From Parelusimicrobium sp031549165 (GTDB taxonomy: Bacteria; Elusimicrobiota; Elusimicrobia; Elusimicrobiales; Elusimicrobiaceae): DNA of 24,517 nucleotides. How positions within the stretch are numbered: position 1 is the first letter of the stretch; every line of letters begins with the position of its first letter. This document shows positions 1 through 7,982 of the stretch, in pieces. The stretch spans positions 1 through 24,517 of the forward strand of contig JAVBQE010000077.1 in assembly GCA_031549165.1 (NCBI GenBank), given 5' to 3'. The notes beneath the pieces were generated by a model. That model was not told where the DNA came from. It saw only the letters and a list, made by a program, of their open reading frames with translations, and made no database searches. The position numbers and the translations under genes are program-made.

Positions 1-165
1 TACGCCGCCCTTCGCTATGTCAGCATAAGCCATGGGCTTTGCCTTCCCTTCTTTTGCTAATACCGTCAATATCGCCGTCGTCAACGTCGTCTTACCGTGG
101 TCAACGTGTCCTATAGTACCCACGTTAACGTGCGGTTTTGCTCTGTTAAATTTCTCTTTTGCCAT
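1..165 (-). CDS. tuf: Elongation factor Tu, N-terminal part (cut by window edge)
   Basis: EF-Tu delivers aminoacyl-tRNA to the ribosomal A site as a GTPase. Only the first 55 codons are present. They read MAKEKFNRAKPHVNVGTIGH and continue into the G1/P-loop GHVDHGKTT and the start of the switch I region. The start is fixed by a strong Shine-Dalgarno sequence (GGAGAAAGGA) just upstream of the ATG at 165-163 and by the universal MAKEKF-type N-terminus. It is the last gene of the rpsL-rpsG-fusA-tuf order and lies 247 nt downstream of fusA, behind several hairpins. The identification is certain. Nothing can be said about the rest of the protein. Confidence 0.97.
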   Translation of the reverse strand, partial: MAKEKFNRAKPHVNVGTIGHVDHGKTTLTTAILTVLAKEGKAKPMAYADIAKGGV

Positions 166-211
166 ATTAATCCTTTCTCCATTTTATTCCCTCACCCCCT
201 TCGGGGGGAGA

Positions 212-261
212 GGGCAAGAGTGATGGGGACGGTACACAAATAGGTACTCCCCATACTGCCC
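212..261. repeat. REP-like palindrome (GGGGAC-GGTAC type)
   Basis: Perfect arms ATGGGGA (223-229) and TCCCCAT (248-254) enclose GTAC/GTAC arms (232-235 and 244-247) around an A-rich loop. GGGCA/TGCCC (212-216 and 257-261) extends the stem. The word GGGGAC-GGTAC closely resembles the palindromic REP sequences that accompany RAYT (Y1 REP-associated tyrosine) transposases in many genomes. No transposase is present here, so the link to RAYT is inference from sequence style. Confidence 0.5.
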
Positions 262-367
262 TTGCTTTTAATTTGTTCAAGGCCCCTACATTCGGGGCCG
301 ATAAGGTGTAAACCTTAAAGCTTTGCTGAGGTTATGCCTCAGTCTTAAATATTCCCCCTCACCCCAA

Positions 368-394
368 CCCTCTCCCCCCGAAGGGGGGAGAGGG
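368..394. repeat. CCCTCTCCC/GGGAGAGGG hairpin downstream of fusA
   Basis: A 12-bp perfect stem (368-379 with 383-394) closed by a GAA loop, 18 nt after the fusA stop on the minus strand. It is flanked by further C-rich and G-rich tracts of the form CCCTCACCCC. Related hairpins occur at 189-214 and 12655-12677, so this is a dispersed palindromic repeat rather than a one-off terminator. No U-run follows on the minus strand. It could protect the fusA mRNA 3' end. Confidence 0.6.
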
Positions 395-412
395 AGTAAT
401 AAGTAATTATAT

Positions 413-2515
413 TTATCTGGCGGCAGCTGCCGCCGTTCTCTTTTCAATGATTGTCTTAGCTACGTTAGAAGGAACTTCTGCGTAGTGAGAAGGTTCCATC
501 GTGAAAGACGCGCGGCCTTGTGATAAGGAGCGCACTGTCGTCGCGTAACCGAACATTTCTGCCAAAGGCACTTCCGCTTTTACGAAGCGTACGTTGCCTC
601 TCATACCCATCTCGCCTATCTGGGCGCGTCTGGAAGAAAGGTCGCCGATGATGTCGCCTAAGTTATTTTCGGGCGCCACAACTTCTACTTTCATCACAGG
701 TTCCAAGATAACGGGGTTAGCCTTCTTTGCGCCTTCTTTAAGACACATAGAAGCGGCAATTTTAAACGCCATTTCCGAAGAGTCAACTTCGTGGAAGGAG
801 CCGTCGTAAACAACTGCTCTTAAGTCCACCAAAGTATACCCTGCTAATGCACCGGAGTCCAAAGCTTCCTTTGTGCCCTTTTCAATAGCCGGTATATATT
901 CTTTCGGGATTCTACCCTGGGTAACTTCGTTAACAAACTCAAAGCCGGAACCCTTGGGAAGCGGTTCAAGCCTTAGTAACACGTGGCCGTATTGGCCGCG
1001 GCCGCCGGACTGGCGGATAAACTTAGTTTCGTTGTTAACAATCTTGGTAATGGTTTCTCTGTAAGCAACCTGCGGGTTACCTACGTTGGCTTGCACGTTA
1101 AACTCACGTTTCATACGGTCAACGATGATGTCTAAGTGTAATTCACCCATACCGGAAATAACTGTCTGGCCCGTTTCCTCGTCGGATTTGACGCGGAATG
1201 TCTGATCTTCTTCGGCCAGTCTGGAAAGAGCGTTGGACATTTTGTCCTGGTCGTCTTTAGACTTAGGTTCCACTGCGATAGAGATAACAGGCTCCGGGAA
1301 GGTGATAGATTCTAACACTATCGGCTTATCCGGGGAGCAAATGGTCTGGCCCACCTGCGCGTTCTTGAGTGCGACCGTAGCTGCAATTTCGCCCGCGCTG
1401 AGTTCCTTAACCTCTTCTCTCTTATTAGCATGCATGCGCATGATACGGCCCACGCGCTCGTTAGCATTTTTGCCGGGGAAGAATACTGTGTCGCCCGCGG
1501 TAAGTTTGCCCGAGTAAATGCGGAAATAAGTTAATTTACCGACGAAGGGGTCCGTCTGGATCTTAAATAAAAGAGCGCAGAAGGGGTCCTTATCGTTAAG
1601 TTTTCTCTCAATGGCTTCACCGGTGTAAGGGTCTGTGCCTTTAACGGGCGGCAAGTCATTAGGAGAAGGCAAGTAGTAGCACACGTTGTCTAGCAAAGGC
1701 TGTACGCCTTTGTTCTTGTAAGAAGAGCCGCATGTTACGGGGAAGAATTTACCTGTTAATGTACCTTTGCGGATAGCCTTTCTAAGTTCGTCTGCCGTAA
1801 AGTCAGTCTTACCGTCAAGGTAAGCTGTCATAAGGGCTTCGTCAAAGTCTGCTACTTTTTCAATGAGCTCAATTCTGGCGGCTTCAGCGGCTTCTTTTAA
1901 GTCGGCAGGTATTTCCACCACATTAAAAGGTGCGCCCACCTGGTCGCCTTCCCAGATAATAGCCTTCATTTCTACTAAGTCCACTACGCCTTTAAACTGG
2001 TCTTCCGCGCCGATAGGCAGCTGAATAGCAGCCGCGTTTGCGCCCAGCTTTTCTTTGATTGTACCTCAGGAGTGCTCAAAGCTTGCGCCTGTGCGGTCCA
2101 TCTTGTTGATATAAGAAATTCTGGGCACATGGTATTTGTTGGCCTGGCGCCACACTGTTTCGGACTGGGGTTCTACACCCTGCACGCCATCAAAGCATGT
2201 TACAGCGCCGTCCAGCACGCGAAGGGAACGCTCCACTTCAGCAGTGAAGTCCACGTGTCCCGGGGTGTCTATGATGTTAAGCTGGCAGTCTCTCCATGTG
2301 CAATACACAGCAGCGGAGGTGATGGTGATGCCGCGCTCTCTTTCCTGCTCCATCCAGTCGGTGGTGGAGGCGCCGTCGTGCGTTTCGCCGATTTTGTGCG
2401 TCTTACCGGTGTAAAAAAGTATACGCTCAGACGTTGTCGTTTTACCGGCGTCAATGTGCGCGATAATGCCGATGTTTCTAATTTTTTCTACGGGGAATGT
2501 TTTAAAATCAGCCAT
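413..2515 (-). CDS. fusA: Elongation factor G, interrupted by an in-frame TGA at codon 150
   Basis: EF-G is the GTPase that drives translocation on the ribosome. The reading frame from ATG 2515 to TAA 413 spans 700 sense positions, the normal EF-G length. The G motifs are AHIDAGKTT, DTPGH and NKMD. The later EF-G domains follow, including ISGMGELHLDIIVDRM and RGNVRFVKAEVPLAEMFGY. The one lesion is TGA at 2068-2066 (codon 150), right after the residues MDRTGASFEHS. The same frame then continues with GTIKEKLGANAAAIQLPIGA, which is normal EF-G sequence, so nothing is deleted. A start with SD (AAGGGGAT, overlapping the rpsG stop) supports 2515. The second half opens at an internal Met without a visible SD. 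Explanations are a base error, a recent nonsense mutation or readthrough. The family call is certain and the cause of the stop is not. Confidence 0.95.
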
Positions 2516-2524
2516 ATTATCCCC

Positions 2525-3004
2525 TTACCACTTAAAGTGAGCGAACGCTCTGTTGGCTTCCGCCATTCTGTGCGTATCTTCTCTCTTCTTGTAAGCAGCG
2601 CCTTCTTTTTTGGAACCGAGGATAATCTCTTCGGCCAACTTTTCCGCCATAGGACGTCCCTTTCTGCTGCGGGCAGCGTCAAGCAGCCAGCACATGGCAA
2701 GGCTGGTGGAGCGAACTGTTTTAACTTCGCAAGGCACCTGGTATGTTGCGCCGCCGACTCTTCTGGCTTTAAGCTCTAAAAGCGGGCGTACGGTTTCAAT
2801 ACATTTGTTGAAAACGCCTAAAGCGTCTTCTTTGGTTTTGGCGGCAATGATGGCCATGGTGTCGTTGAGAACTTTCTCTGCGGTGGCTTTTTTACCTTCA
2901 AAATTAATTTTATTTACGAACCTGGATACGAGAACTGAGTTATATTTAAAATCAGCTTCCGGTGCAGGTCTTCTGTCTCTGGGTCTAAGTCCTTTTCTAG
3001 GCAT
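2525..3004 (-). CDS. rpsG: 30S ribosomal protein S7
   Basis: S7 nucleates assembly of the 30S head and contacts E-site tRNA and mRNA. The product is 159 aa against the usual 155-156. It begins MPRKG, contains the S7 core around NKIN and VRPLLELKARRVGG, and ends with AEANRAFAHFKW, the usual C-terminal helix. It sits between rpsL and fusA as in the classical str operon, 81 nt after rpsL and 9 nt before fusA. Its stop region supplies the fusA ribosome binding site. In other bacteria S7 is the translational repressor of this operon. Whether that applies here cannot be read from the sequence. Confidence 0.97.
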   Translation of the reverse strand: MPRKGLRPRDRRPAPEADFKYNSVLVSRFVNKINFEGKKATAEKVLNDTMAIIAAKTKEDALGVFNKCIETVRPLLELKARRVGGATYQVPCEVKTVRSTSLAMCWLLDAARSRKGRPMAEKLAEEIILGSKKEGAAYKKREDTHRMAEANRAFAHFKW

Positions 3005-3085
3005 CTTATGTTTTCCTTTTAATGTGTCTATTAGCTATACAGTTTAACAGCGGCTTTTTAAGCGCGCGGCGCTGTATGGGTTAAA

Positions 3086-3466
3086 TTACTTAGCAGCTTT
3101 AGGTCTCTTTACGCCGTAAAGGGATCTGCCCTGCTTTCTGTTTTCCACGCCGGAAGCGTCAAGCGCGCCGCGGATGATGTGATATCTTACGCCCGGCAAG
3201 TCTTTCACTCTGCCGCCTCTTACGAGCACAATGCTGTGTTCCTGTAAGTTGTGGCCTTCTCCGGGAATGTAGGCGGAAACTTCGGTTTTGGAAGTTAATT
3301 TAACGCGCGCTACTTTTCTAAGAGCAGAGTTCGGTTTTTTAGGCGTCGTGGTATAGACACGTGTGCATACGCCGCGTCTCTGCGGGCATGCTTTAAGAGC
3401 AGGGGATTTTGTCTTAACGACATTCTTCGTCCTGCCGGCTCTTATTAATTGGTTTACTGTAGGCAT
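3086..3466 (-). CDS. rpsL: 30S ribosomal protein S12
   Basis: S12 lies at the decoding centre and influences translational accuracy. The 126-aa product has the family's near-invariant blocks: TTTPKKPNSALRKVARV (from residue 39), PGEGHNLQEHS (68-78) and VRGGRVKDLPGVRYHIIRGA (82-101). Lys43 and Lys88, the positions changed in streptomycin-resistant mutants elsewhere, are both wild type. Asp89, the usual methylthiolation site, is present. A strong SD (AAGGAGAA) precedes the ATG. It is the first gene after the 349-nt structured rpoC-rpsL spacer, so a separate promoter or a processed transcript is likely here. Confidence 0.98.
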   Translation of the reverse strand: MPTVNQLIRAGRTKNVVKTKSPALKACPQRRGVCTRVYTTTPKKPNSALRKVARVKLTSKTEVSAYIPGEGHNLQEHSIVLVRGGRVKDLPGVRYHIIRGALDASGVENRKQGRSLYGVKRPKAAK

Positions 3467-3488
3467 TCTTTTCTACTTCTCCTTGTTT

Positions 3489-3578
3489 ATAATGCAGGGT
3501 GGACACTACAGGCTAAAGCCCTTAACATCCCCGCCCGCATGCATTATTTATGTAAATCCCCATATAAAGCGGGTTACA
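3489..3578 (-). promoter_or_regulatory. Hairpins in the rpsL leader
   Basis: Two stems sit immediately upstream of the rpsL SD. The larger pairs ATAATGCA (3489-3496) with TGCATTAT (3540-3547) and GGGTGG (3497-3502) with CCGCCC (3531-3536). It encloses a small GGCT/AGCC hairpin (3511-3520). The second pairs TGTAA/TTACA and CCC/GGG (3551-3578). The proximity to the ribosome binding site suggests translational control or mRNA protection. The ligand, if any, is unknown. Confidence 0.45.
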
Positions 3579-3610
3579 CAAAAAACGGTTAATACATCAA
3601 TAAGTTATCA

Positions 3611-3760
3611 AAGTGGTGCTTGCACCGCACGAAACGAAGTGAGTGCGGCTCACAGGATTTTGCGAGAGATTGCAGCTTTCTGCGGCGACAGCGTACTGGT
3701 GTACGTTAGTCCGCTGAAAGGTGCAATATCTCGCAAAAGCCGAAGAGCCCAACCTTTGTG
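3611..3760. repeat. Structured covarying element, copy 1 (rpoC-rpsL spacer)
   Basis: Plus-strand reading: hairpin A GGTGC/GCACC (3615-3626), and hairpin B CGCAC/GTGCG (3626-3647). A closing stem GGCTC/GAGCC (3647-3651 with 3745-3749) encloses a long arm. The arm comprises TTTTGCGAGA/TCTCGCAAAA (3658-3667 with 3729-3738), TTGCA/TGCAA, CTTTC/GAAAG, GCGG/CCGC, then an internal loop CGACA/TAGT and a terminal CGTAC/GTACG hairpin. It shares the loop sequences CACAGG, CGACA, TAGT and CCGAAGAGCCCAACC with copy 2 at 11899-12050. The paired segments differ and remain complementary. On the gene-sense (minus) strand it lies after rpoC and before rpsL. The function is unknown. Confidence 0.65.
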
Positions 3761-3762
3761 TT

Positions 3763-3799
3763 TTTGCTGTTTAGCGCGTTGTTTGCGCTAAACAGCAAA
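3763..3799. terminator. 15-bp perfect hairpin after rpoC
   Basis: TTTGCTGTTTAGCGC (3763-3777) pairs perfectly with GCGCTAAACAGCAAA (3785-3799) around a 7-nt loop, 17 nt beyond the rpoC stop. On the minus strand it is followed by AAACAC rather than a U-tract, so it is not a textbook intrinsic terminator for rpoC. It may be a 3'-end stabiliser, an RNase III target or part of the adjoining structured element. Copy 2 of that element is also flanked by a GC-rich hairpin. Confidence 0.4.
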
Positions 3800-3815
3800 T
3801 GCTCATTGTCAAAAT

Positions 3816-6800
3816 TTACTTCTTTCTTTTTGCCTCAAATTCTTCGGCAAGTTGTCTGGCAGGAATACCTGTACCGGCGGGTATTAAATGCCCCACGATA
3901 ACGTTCTCCTTAAGGCCCTGCAAGTAGTCCACCTGGCCCGTAATGGCCGCGTCTGTTAAGACCTTGGTGGTTTCCTGGAAGGACGCCGCAGAAATGAAAG
4001 ACTCAGAAGCGAGTGACGCTTTGCTGATACCTAAGAGTATAGACTCAACTTCAGCAGGCTTTTTGCCGGCCTTAACAAGCTTCTCGTTCTCTCTTAAAAG
4101 TACGGCCCTGTTAAGGATTTCGCCTTTTAAGAAGGTAGATTCGCCTGCGTCCAGCACTCTTACGTTACACAGCATCTGGCGCACGATAACTTCTATGTGC
4201 CTGTCGTTAATGGTAACGCCCTGGAGTCTGTAAACTTCCTGTAAAGCGTTGAGCAGGAACTCCTGCACTTCTTTGTTACCTTTAACTTTAAGCACGTCGT
4301 GCGGGTCAATAGCGCCGTCGGTCAAAGCTTCGCCGGCTACCACATGGTCCCCTTCATAGACGACCAAATGTTTGCCCTGCGGTACTGAGTACTGTTTAAC
4401 CTGCCCTGTTTCTTCCTGGCGGACCACAACTTCAATTAAGCCCTTAGGTGAAGTTTCAAGGCTGACCACACCCGCAAACTCGGATATAATAGCCGCGTTC
4501 GCCGGATGTCTTGCTTCAAATAACTCGGCGATTCTGGGTAGACCGCCTGTAATATCTTTTGTGCCGCCCGCTTCTCTGGCAATTTTGGCCAAGATGTCGC
4601 CTGCCTGCACATCTTCACCGGATTCTACTAATAGAATGGTGTCTATAGGAAGCGGAAGGTTGATGTTTTTACCTTTGCCTGCTATAGTGATGCGCGGGTT
4701 TTTCTTGCCCATGCGGCTAGCTGTAATTTTGGATTCAATAACGCCGGTAACTTTATTTCTTTCAGCAGAAAGCGTAATACCTTCAACTACGTCTTGCAGT
4801 TTTACGCTGCCCTCAATTTCTGAAATGACAGGTATAGAGTGCGGGTCCCACTCTGCCATCAGAGCGCCCTTCTCCACAGTTGCCTTGTCAGCGGTGTGCA
4901 ATGTTGCACCGTACTGAACCTTATATTCTTTAATTGTACCATTTGCGGCAGTTACAAAGATAGAGCCGTTTCTGGAAATACAGATTTTATTGTCAAACCT
5001 GTTGGTAATAACCTTGATGTCTTCAAAGGTCACTTTGCCGCCGACATCCGCCACAGCCTGGGAGCGGCTTAACACGCGTGAAGCCGTACCACCGATGTGG
5101 AACGTTCTAAGCGTAAGCTGCGTACCAGGTTCGCCGATGGACTGGGCTGCTATGATGCCCACAGTGTCGCCCACGTTGCTCTGCGCGCCTGTCGCAAGCG
5201 AGATACCGTAACATTTGGAGCAGACGCCGTGTTTGGCTTCGCAGGTTAGTACGGAGCGGATGCGCACAGACTCCACTTCATGCTTTTTAACCAGCTTGCT
5301 TTGCTCTAAGGTTATAATATCGCCTTCTTTAATAATGGTCTTTTCTTCTTCGGAGCCGTCTGCTTTTTTAACTTTAACGACGACGTTTTCTAAAGACGTT
5401 CTGCCCAAAAGCCTTTCTTCAATAGGCTCAATAATTTCTTCGCCCGACATTAGGGACTTAACCACAATGCCGTTATGCGTGCCGCAGTCCGCTTCCATAA
5501 CAACAAGGTTATGGGCAACGTCTACTAAGCGGCGGGTTAAGTAACCCGCTTCAGCTGTTTTAAGAGCGGTATCTGAAAGACCTTTACGTCCGCCGTGAGT
5601 GGAAATAAAGTATTCCAGCACAGACAAGCCTTCTCTAAAGTTTGCCGTAATAGGAGATTCAATAATTTCGCCCTGGCCGCCGGTAAGCTTCTTCTGCGGT
5701 TTGGCCATTAGACCTCTCATACCCGCCAGCTGTCTTACCTGCTGTCTGCTGCCTCTCGCGCCGGAGTCTGCCATTAAGAACACAGAGTTAAATCTCTGCC
5801 CTTCGCCCTTGTAGTCCGCTTCTTCAAACTTTTTCATTTCTTTGAAGAGTTCTACAGCCACATCGTCCGTAACACGGGTCCAGGTGTCAATAACTTTGTT
5901 ATAGCGCTCGCCTTCGGTAATAATACCTGCTTCGGCCTGCGCCTGAATTTCTTTAATCTTTTTCTTAGCAGCTTCAATGTATTTGGCCTTGAGCTGCGGG
6001 ATTATCATGTCTGCAATAGATATGGACAAGCCGGAGCGCGTGGCGTAGTTGTAGCCGAGCTTCATGATACGGTCTAGCAGCTGCACGGTTTCATATTTGC
6101 CGTACTTTTTGCTCTTATAACATTCGTCCACAATGGCGGCAAGTTCTTTTTTGCCGACTGCGGAGTTGATATAAGGCCAGCCTTTGGGCATATTATTGTT
6201 GAAAATAATTCTGCCTGCCGTTGTAAAATCTTTCCATTTGGAAGCGTCCTTAGCTTCATTACCTTTAAGGCCTTCTTCGGTGATGGCGTTAATGCCGCGC
6301 ACTTTAATTTTGGCGTGTAAAGATATTTTGCCGTAGGAGTAAGCGATTAACGCTTCTTCTGCGCTTGCAAATATTGTGCCTTGCCCAAAATCATTCCCTT
6401 TAACTTTGGTTAAGAAGCTAACACCCATAACCATGTCGTGCGAAGGAGCCGCAATAGGGCGGCCGGACGCGGGGGACAAGATGTTGTTTGTAGCAAGCAT
6501 CAAAGCGCGCGCTTCAAGCTGCGCTTCTAATGAAAGGGGCACGTGTACAGCCATCTGGTCACCGTCAAAGTCAGCGTTAAACGCCGCGCAGGTGAGCGGG
6601 TGGAGCTGTATGGCCTTACCTTCAATAAGCACCGGTTCAAAAGCCTGGATACCTAATCTGTGAAGCGTAGGGGCGCGGTTTAACATTACCGGGTGGTTCT
6701 TGGTAACGGTTTCTAAAATGTCCCAGATTTCTGGGCGCACGCGCTCAAGCATCTTCTTAGCGGCTTTAAGCGTAACGCCTTCTTTCTTCATAAGTTCGCC

Positions 6801-7970
6801 GATGATGAAGGGTTTGAAAAGCTCAAGAGCCATTAATTTAGGAAGGCCGCACTGGTGCAGCTTAAGGCTAGGGCCTACTACGATAACGGAGCGGCCTGAA
6901 TAGTCCACACGTTTACCGAGCAGGTTCTGGCGGAAACGCCCGTGCTTACCTTTAATAACGTCTGATAAAGATTTAAGCGGCCTGCCGCCTGCACCGATGA
7001 AAAACTTGCCTCTGGCGCCGTTTTCAATAAGCGCGTCCACAGCTTCCTGTAAAAGGCGCTTTTCGTTATACATCATCACTTCGGGCGCTCTTAAGGTTTC
7101 AATGTGTTTAAGGCGGTTATTGCGGTTAATAATTCTTCTGTAAAGGTCGTTTAAGTCAGACGCGGCAAAACGGCCGCCGTCCAACGGAACCAACGGTCTT
7201 AAATCAGGAGGAATAACGGGTAAAACAGAAAGGATCATCCACTCAGGCCTGGTGCCGGAAGTTTTGAACTCTTCTAAAGTTTTAATTCTTCTGATAAGTT
7301 TGGTTCTTTCAAGCTCGCTCTGCGTTGTCTTTAATTCGTCATGCAGCACAGGGATAAGCTTGTCAAAGTCAATGGTTTCAAGAAGCTTTTTGATAGCGGG
7401 CGCGCCGATGTCTACTTTAAGGCGGGAGCCGTGTTTCTTTCTAGCTTCTCTAACCTGTACGTCGTTAAGCAACTCGCCTTTTTTAAAGTCTGTTCTGCCG
7501 GTAACGGTGTCCACGCAGTCTTCCACTACTACATAAGAGGCGTAGTAGACGACGCGTTCTAAATCCATCGTTCTCATGTCAAGCACGATGCCGATTCTGG
7601 ACGGGTTCTTTCTCAAAAACCAAACGTGAGACACGGGCACTGCAAGCTCAATGTGGCCTAAACGTTCTCTGCGGACCTTAGCTTCGGTTACTTCTACGCC
7701 GCAGCGGTCGCACTGTATGCCTTTGTATTTTACCCAGCGGTATTTACCGCAGGAACATTCATAGTCCTTCGTAGGGCCAAAAATTCTTTCGCAGAAAAGG
7801 CCGTCTCGTTCCGGTTTAAGCGTTCTATAGTTAATGGTTTCGGGCTTTTTAACTTCACCGAAAGACCAGGCCATAATCTGCTCCGGACTTGCAACGCCGA
7901 GTTTCATAGCGTCAAAGTCAAAGAAGTTGATATCGTCTAATTTCTTAATTTTCTGTTTTTTATCTTGCAT
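3816..7970 (-). CDS. rpoC: DNA-directed RNA polymerase beta' subunit
   Basis: This subunit carries the catalytic magnesium site and the clamp of RNA polymerase. The product is 1384 aa, normal for the family (about 1400 in E. coli). Seen directly: the N-terminal zinc site CxCGKYRWxxxxxxxCDRCGVEV (from about residue 72), the absolutely conserved NADFDGDQMAVHVPLS, and the bridge-helix/trigger-loop region. The second zinc cluster CEAKHGVCSKCYG follows, then VGIIAAQSIGEPGTQLT. It starts 12 nt after rpoB with SD GAGGAAA, so the two are cotranscribed and probably translationally coupled. No large lineage insertion or frameshift was seen. Confidence 0.98.
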   Translation of the reverse strand: MQDKKQKIKKLDDINFFDFDAMKLGVASPEQIMAWSFGEVKKPETINYRTLKPERDGLFCERIFGPTKDYECSCGKYRWVKYKGIQCDRCGVEVTEAKVRRERLGHIELAVPVSHVWFLRKNPSRIGIVLDMRTMDLERVVYYASYVVVEDCVDTVTGRTDFKKGELLNDVQVREARKKHGSRLKVDIGAPAIKKLLETIDFDKLIPVLHDELKTTQSELERTKLIRRIKTLEEFKTSGTRPEWMILSVLPVIPPDLRPLVPLDGGRFAASDLNDLYRRIINRNNRLKHIETLRAPEVMMYNEKRLLQEAVDALIENGARGKFFIGAGGRPLKSLSDVIKGKHGRFRQNLLGKRVDYSGRSVIVVGPSLKLHQCGLPKLMALELFKPFIIGELMKKEGVTLKAAKKMLERVRPEIWDILETVTKNHPVMLNRAPTLHRLGIQAFEPVLIEGKAIQLHPLTCAAFNADFDGDQMAVHVPLSLEAQLEARALMLATNNILSPASGRPIAAPSHDMVMGVSFLTKVKGNDFGQGTIFASAEEALIAYSYGKISLHAKIKVRGINAITEEGLKGNEAKDASKWKDFTTAGRIIFNNNMPKGWPYINSAVGKKELAAIVDECYKSKKYGKYETVQLLDRIMKLGYNYATRSGLSISIADMIIPQLKAKYIEAAKKKIKEIQAQAEAGIITEGERYNKVIDTWTRVTDDVAVELFKEMKKFEEADYKGEGQRFNSVFLMADSGARGSRQQVRQLAGMRGLMAKPQKKLTGGQGEIIESPITANFREGLSVLEYFISTHGGRKGLSDTALKTAEAGYLTRRLVDVAHNLVVMEADCGTHNGIVVKSLMSGEEIIEPIEERLLGRTSLENVVVKVKKADGSEEEKTIIKEGDIITLEQSKLVKKHEVESVRIRSVLTCEAKHGVCSKCYGISLATGAQSNVGDTVGIIAAQSIGEPGTQLTLRTFHIGGTASRVLSRSQAVADVGGKVTFEDIKVITNRFDNKICISRNGSIFVTAANGTIKEYKVQYGATLHTADKATVEKGALMAEWDPHSIPVISEIEGSVKLQDVVEGITLSAERNKVTGVIESKITASRMGKKNPRITIAGKGKNINLPLPIDTILLVESGEDVQAGDILAKIAREAGGTKDITGGLPRIAELFEARHPANAAIISEFAGVVSLETSPKGLIEVVVRQEETGQVKQYSVPQGKHLVVYEGDHVVAGEALTDGAIDPHDVLKVKGNKEVQEFLLNALQEVYRLQGVTINDRHIEVIVRQMLCNVRVLDAGESTFLKGEILNRAVLLRENEKLVKAGKKPAEVESILLGISKASLASESFISAASFQETTKVLTDAAITGQVDYLQGLKENVIVGHLIPAGTGIPARQLAEEFEAKRKK

Positions 7971-7982
7971 TTGAAATTTCCT

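Larger units (their letters stand above)
166..412. other. fusA-tuf spacer rich in hairpins
   Basis: No gene is visible in these 247 nt. Seen directly: a C/G-rich hairpin at 368-394 (12 bp, loop GAA), a related imperfect one at 189-214, a short CTGAGG/CCTCAG hairpin at 325-341, a GGCCCC/GGGGCC hairpin at 281-299, and the ATGGGGA/TCCCCAT palindrome at 223-254. None is followed on the minus strand by a convincing U-tract, so simple termination between fusA and tuf is not obvious. The spacer is unusually long for a str operon and may uncouple tuf expression from fusA by processing, attenuation or an internal promoter. That function is inference. Confidence 0.6.

Noticed and set aside
1998..2068. 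Selenocysteine insertion at the fusA TGA
   Set aside because: The sequence directly downstream does not form a stable bacterial SECIS-like hairpin, and EF-G is not a known selenoprotein.
2072..2779. A 235-codon plus-strand open frame opposite fusA and rpsG
   Set aside because: It covers parts of two conserved minus-strand genes. Its only notable point is that it overlaps the fusA TGA, which does not make it coding.
3611..3760. HEARO/omega RNA or riboswitch identity for the covarying element
   Set aside because: Superficial words such as GGCTCTTC on the minus strand recall IscB-associated RNA, but the rest does not align, no IscB or TnpB gene is present, and no known aptamer core fits.
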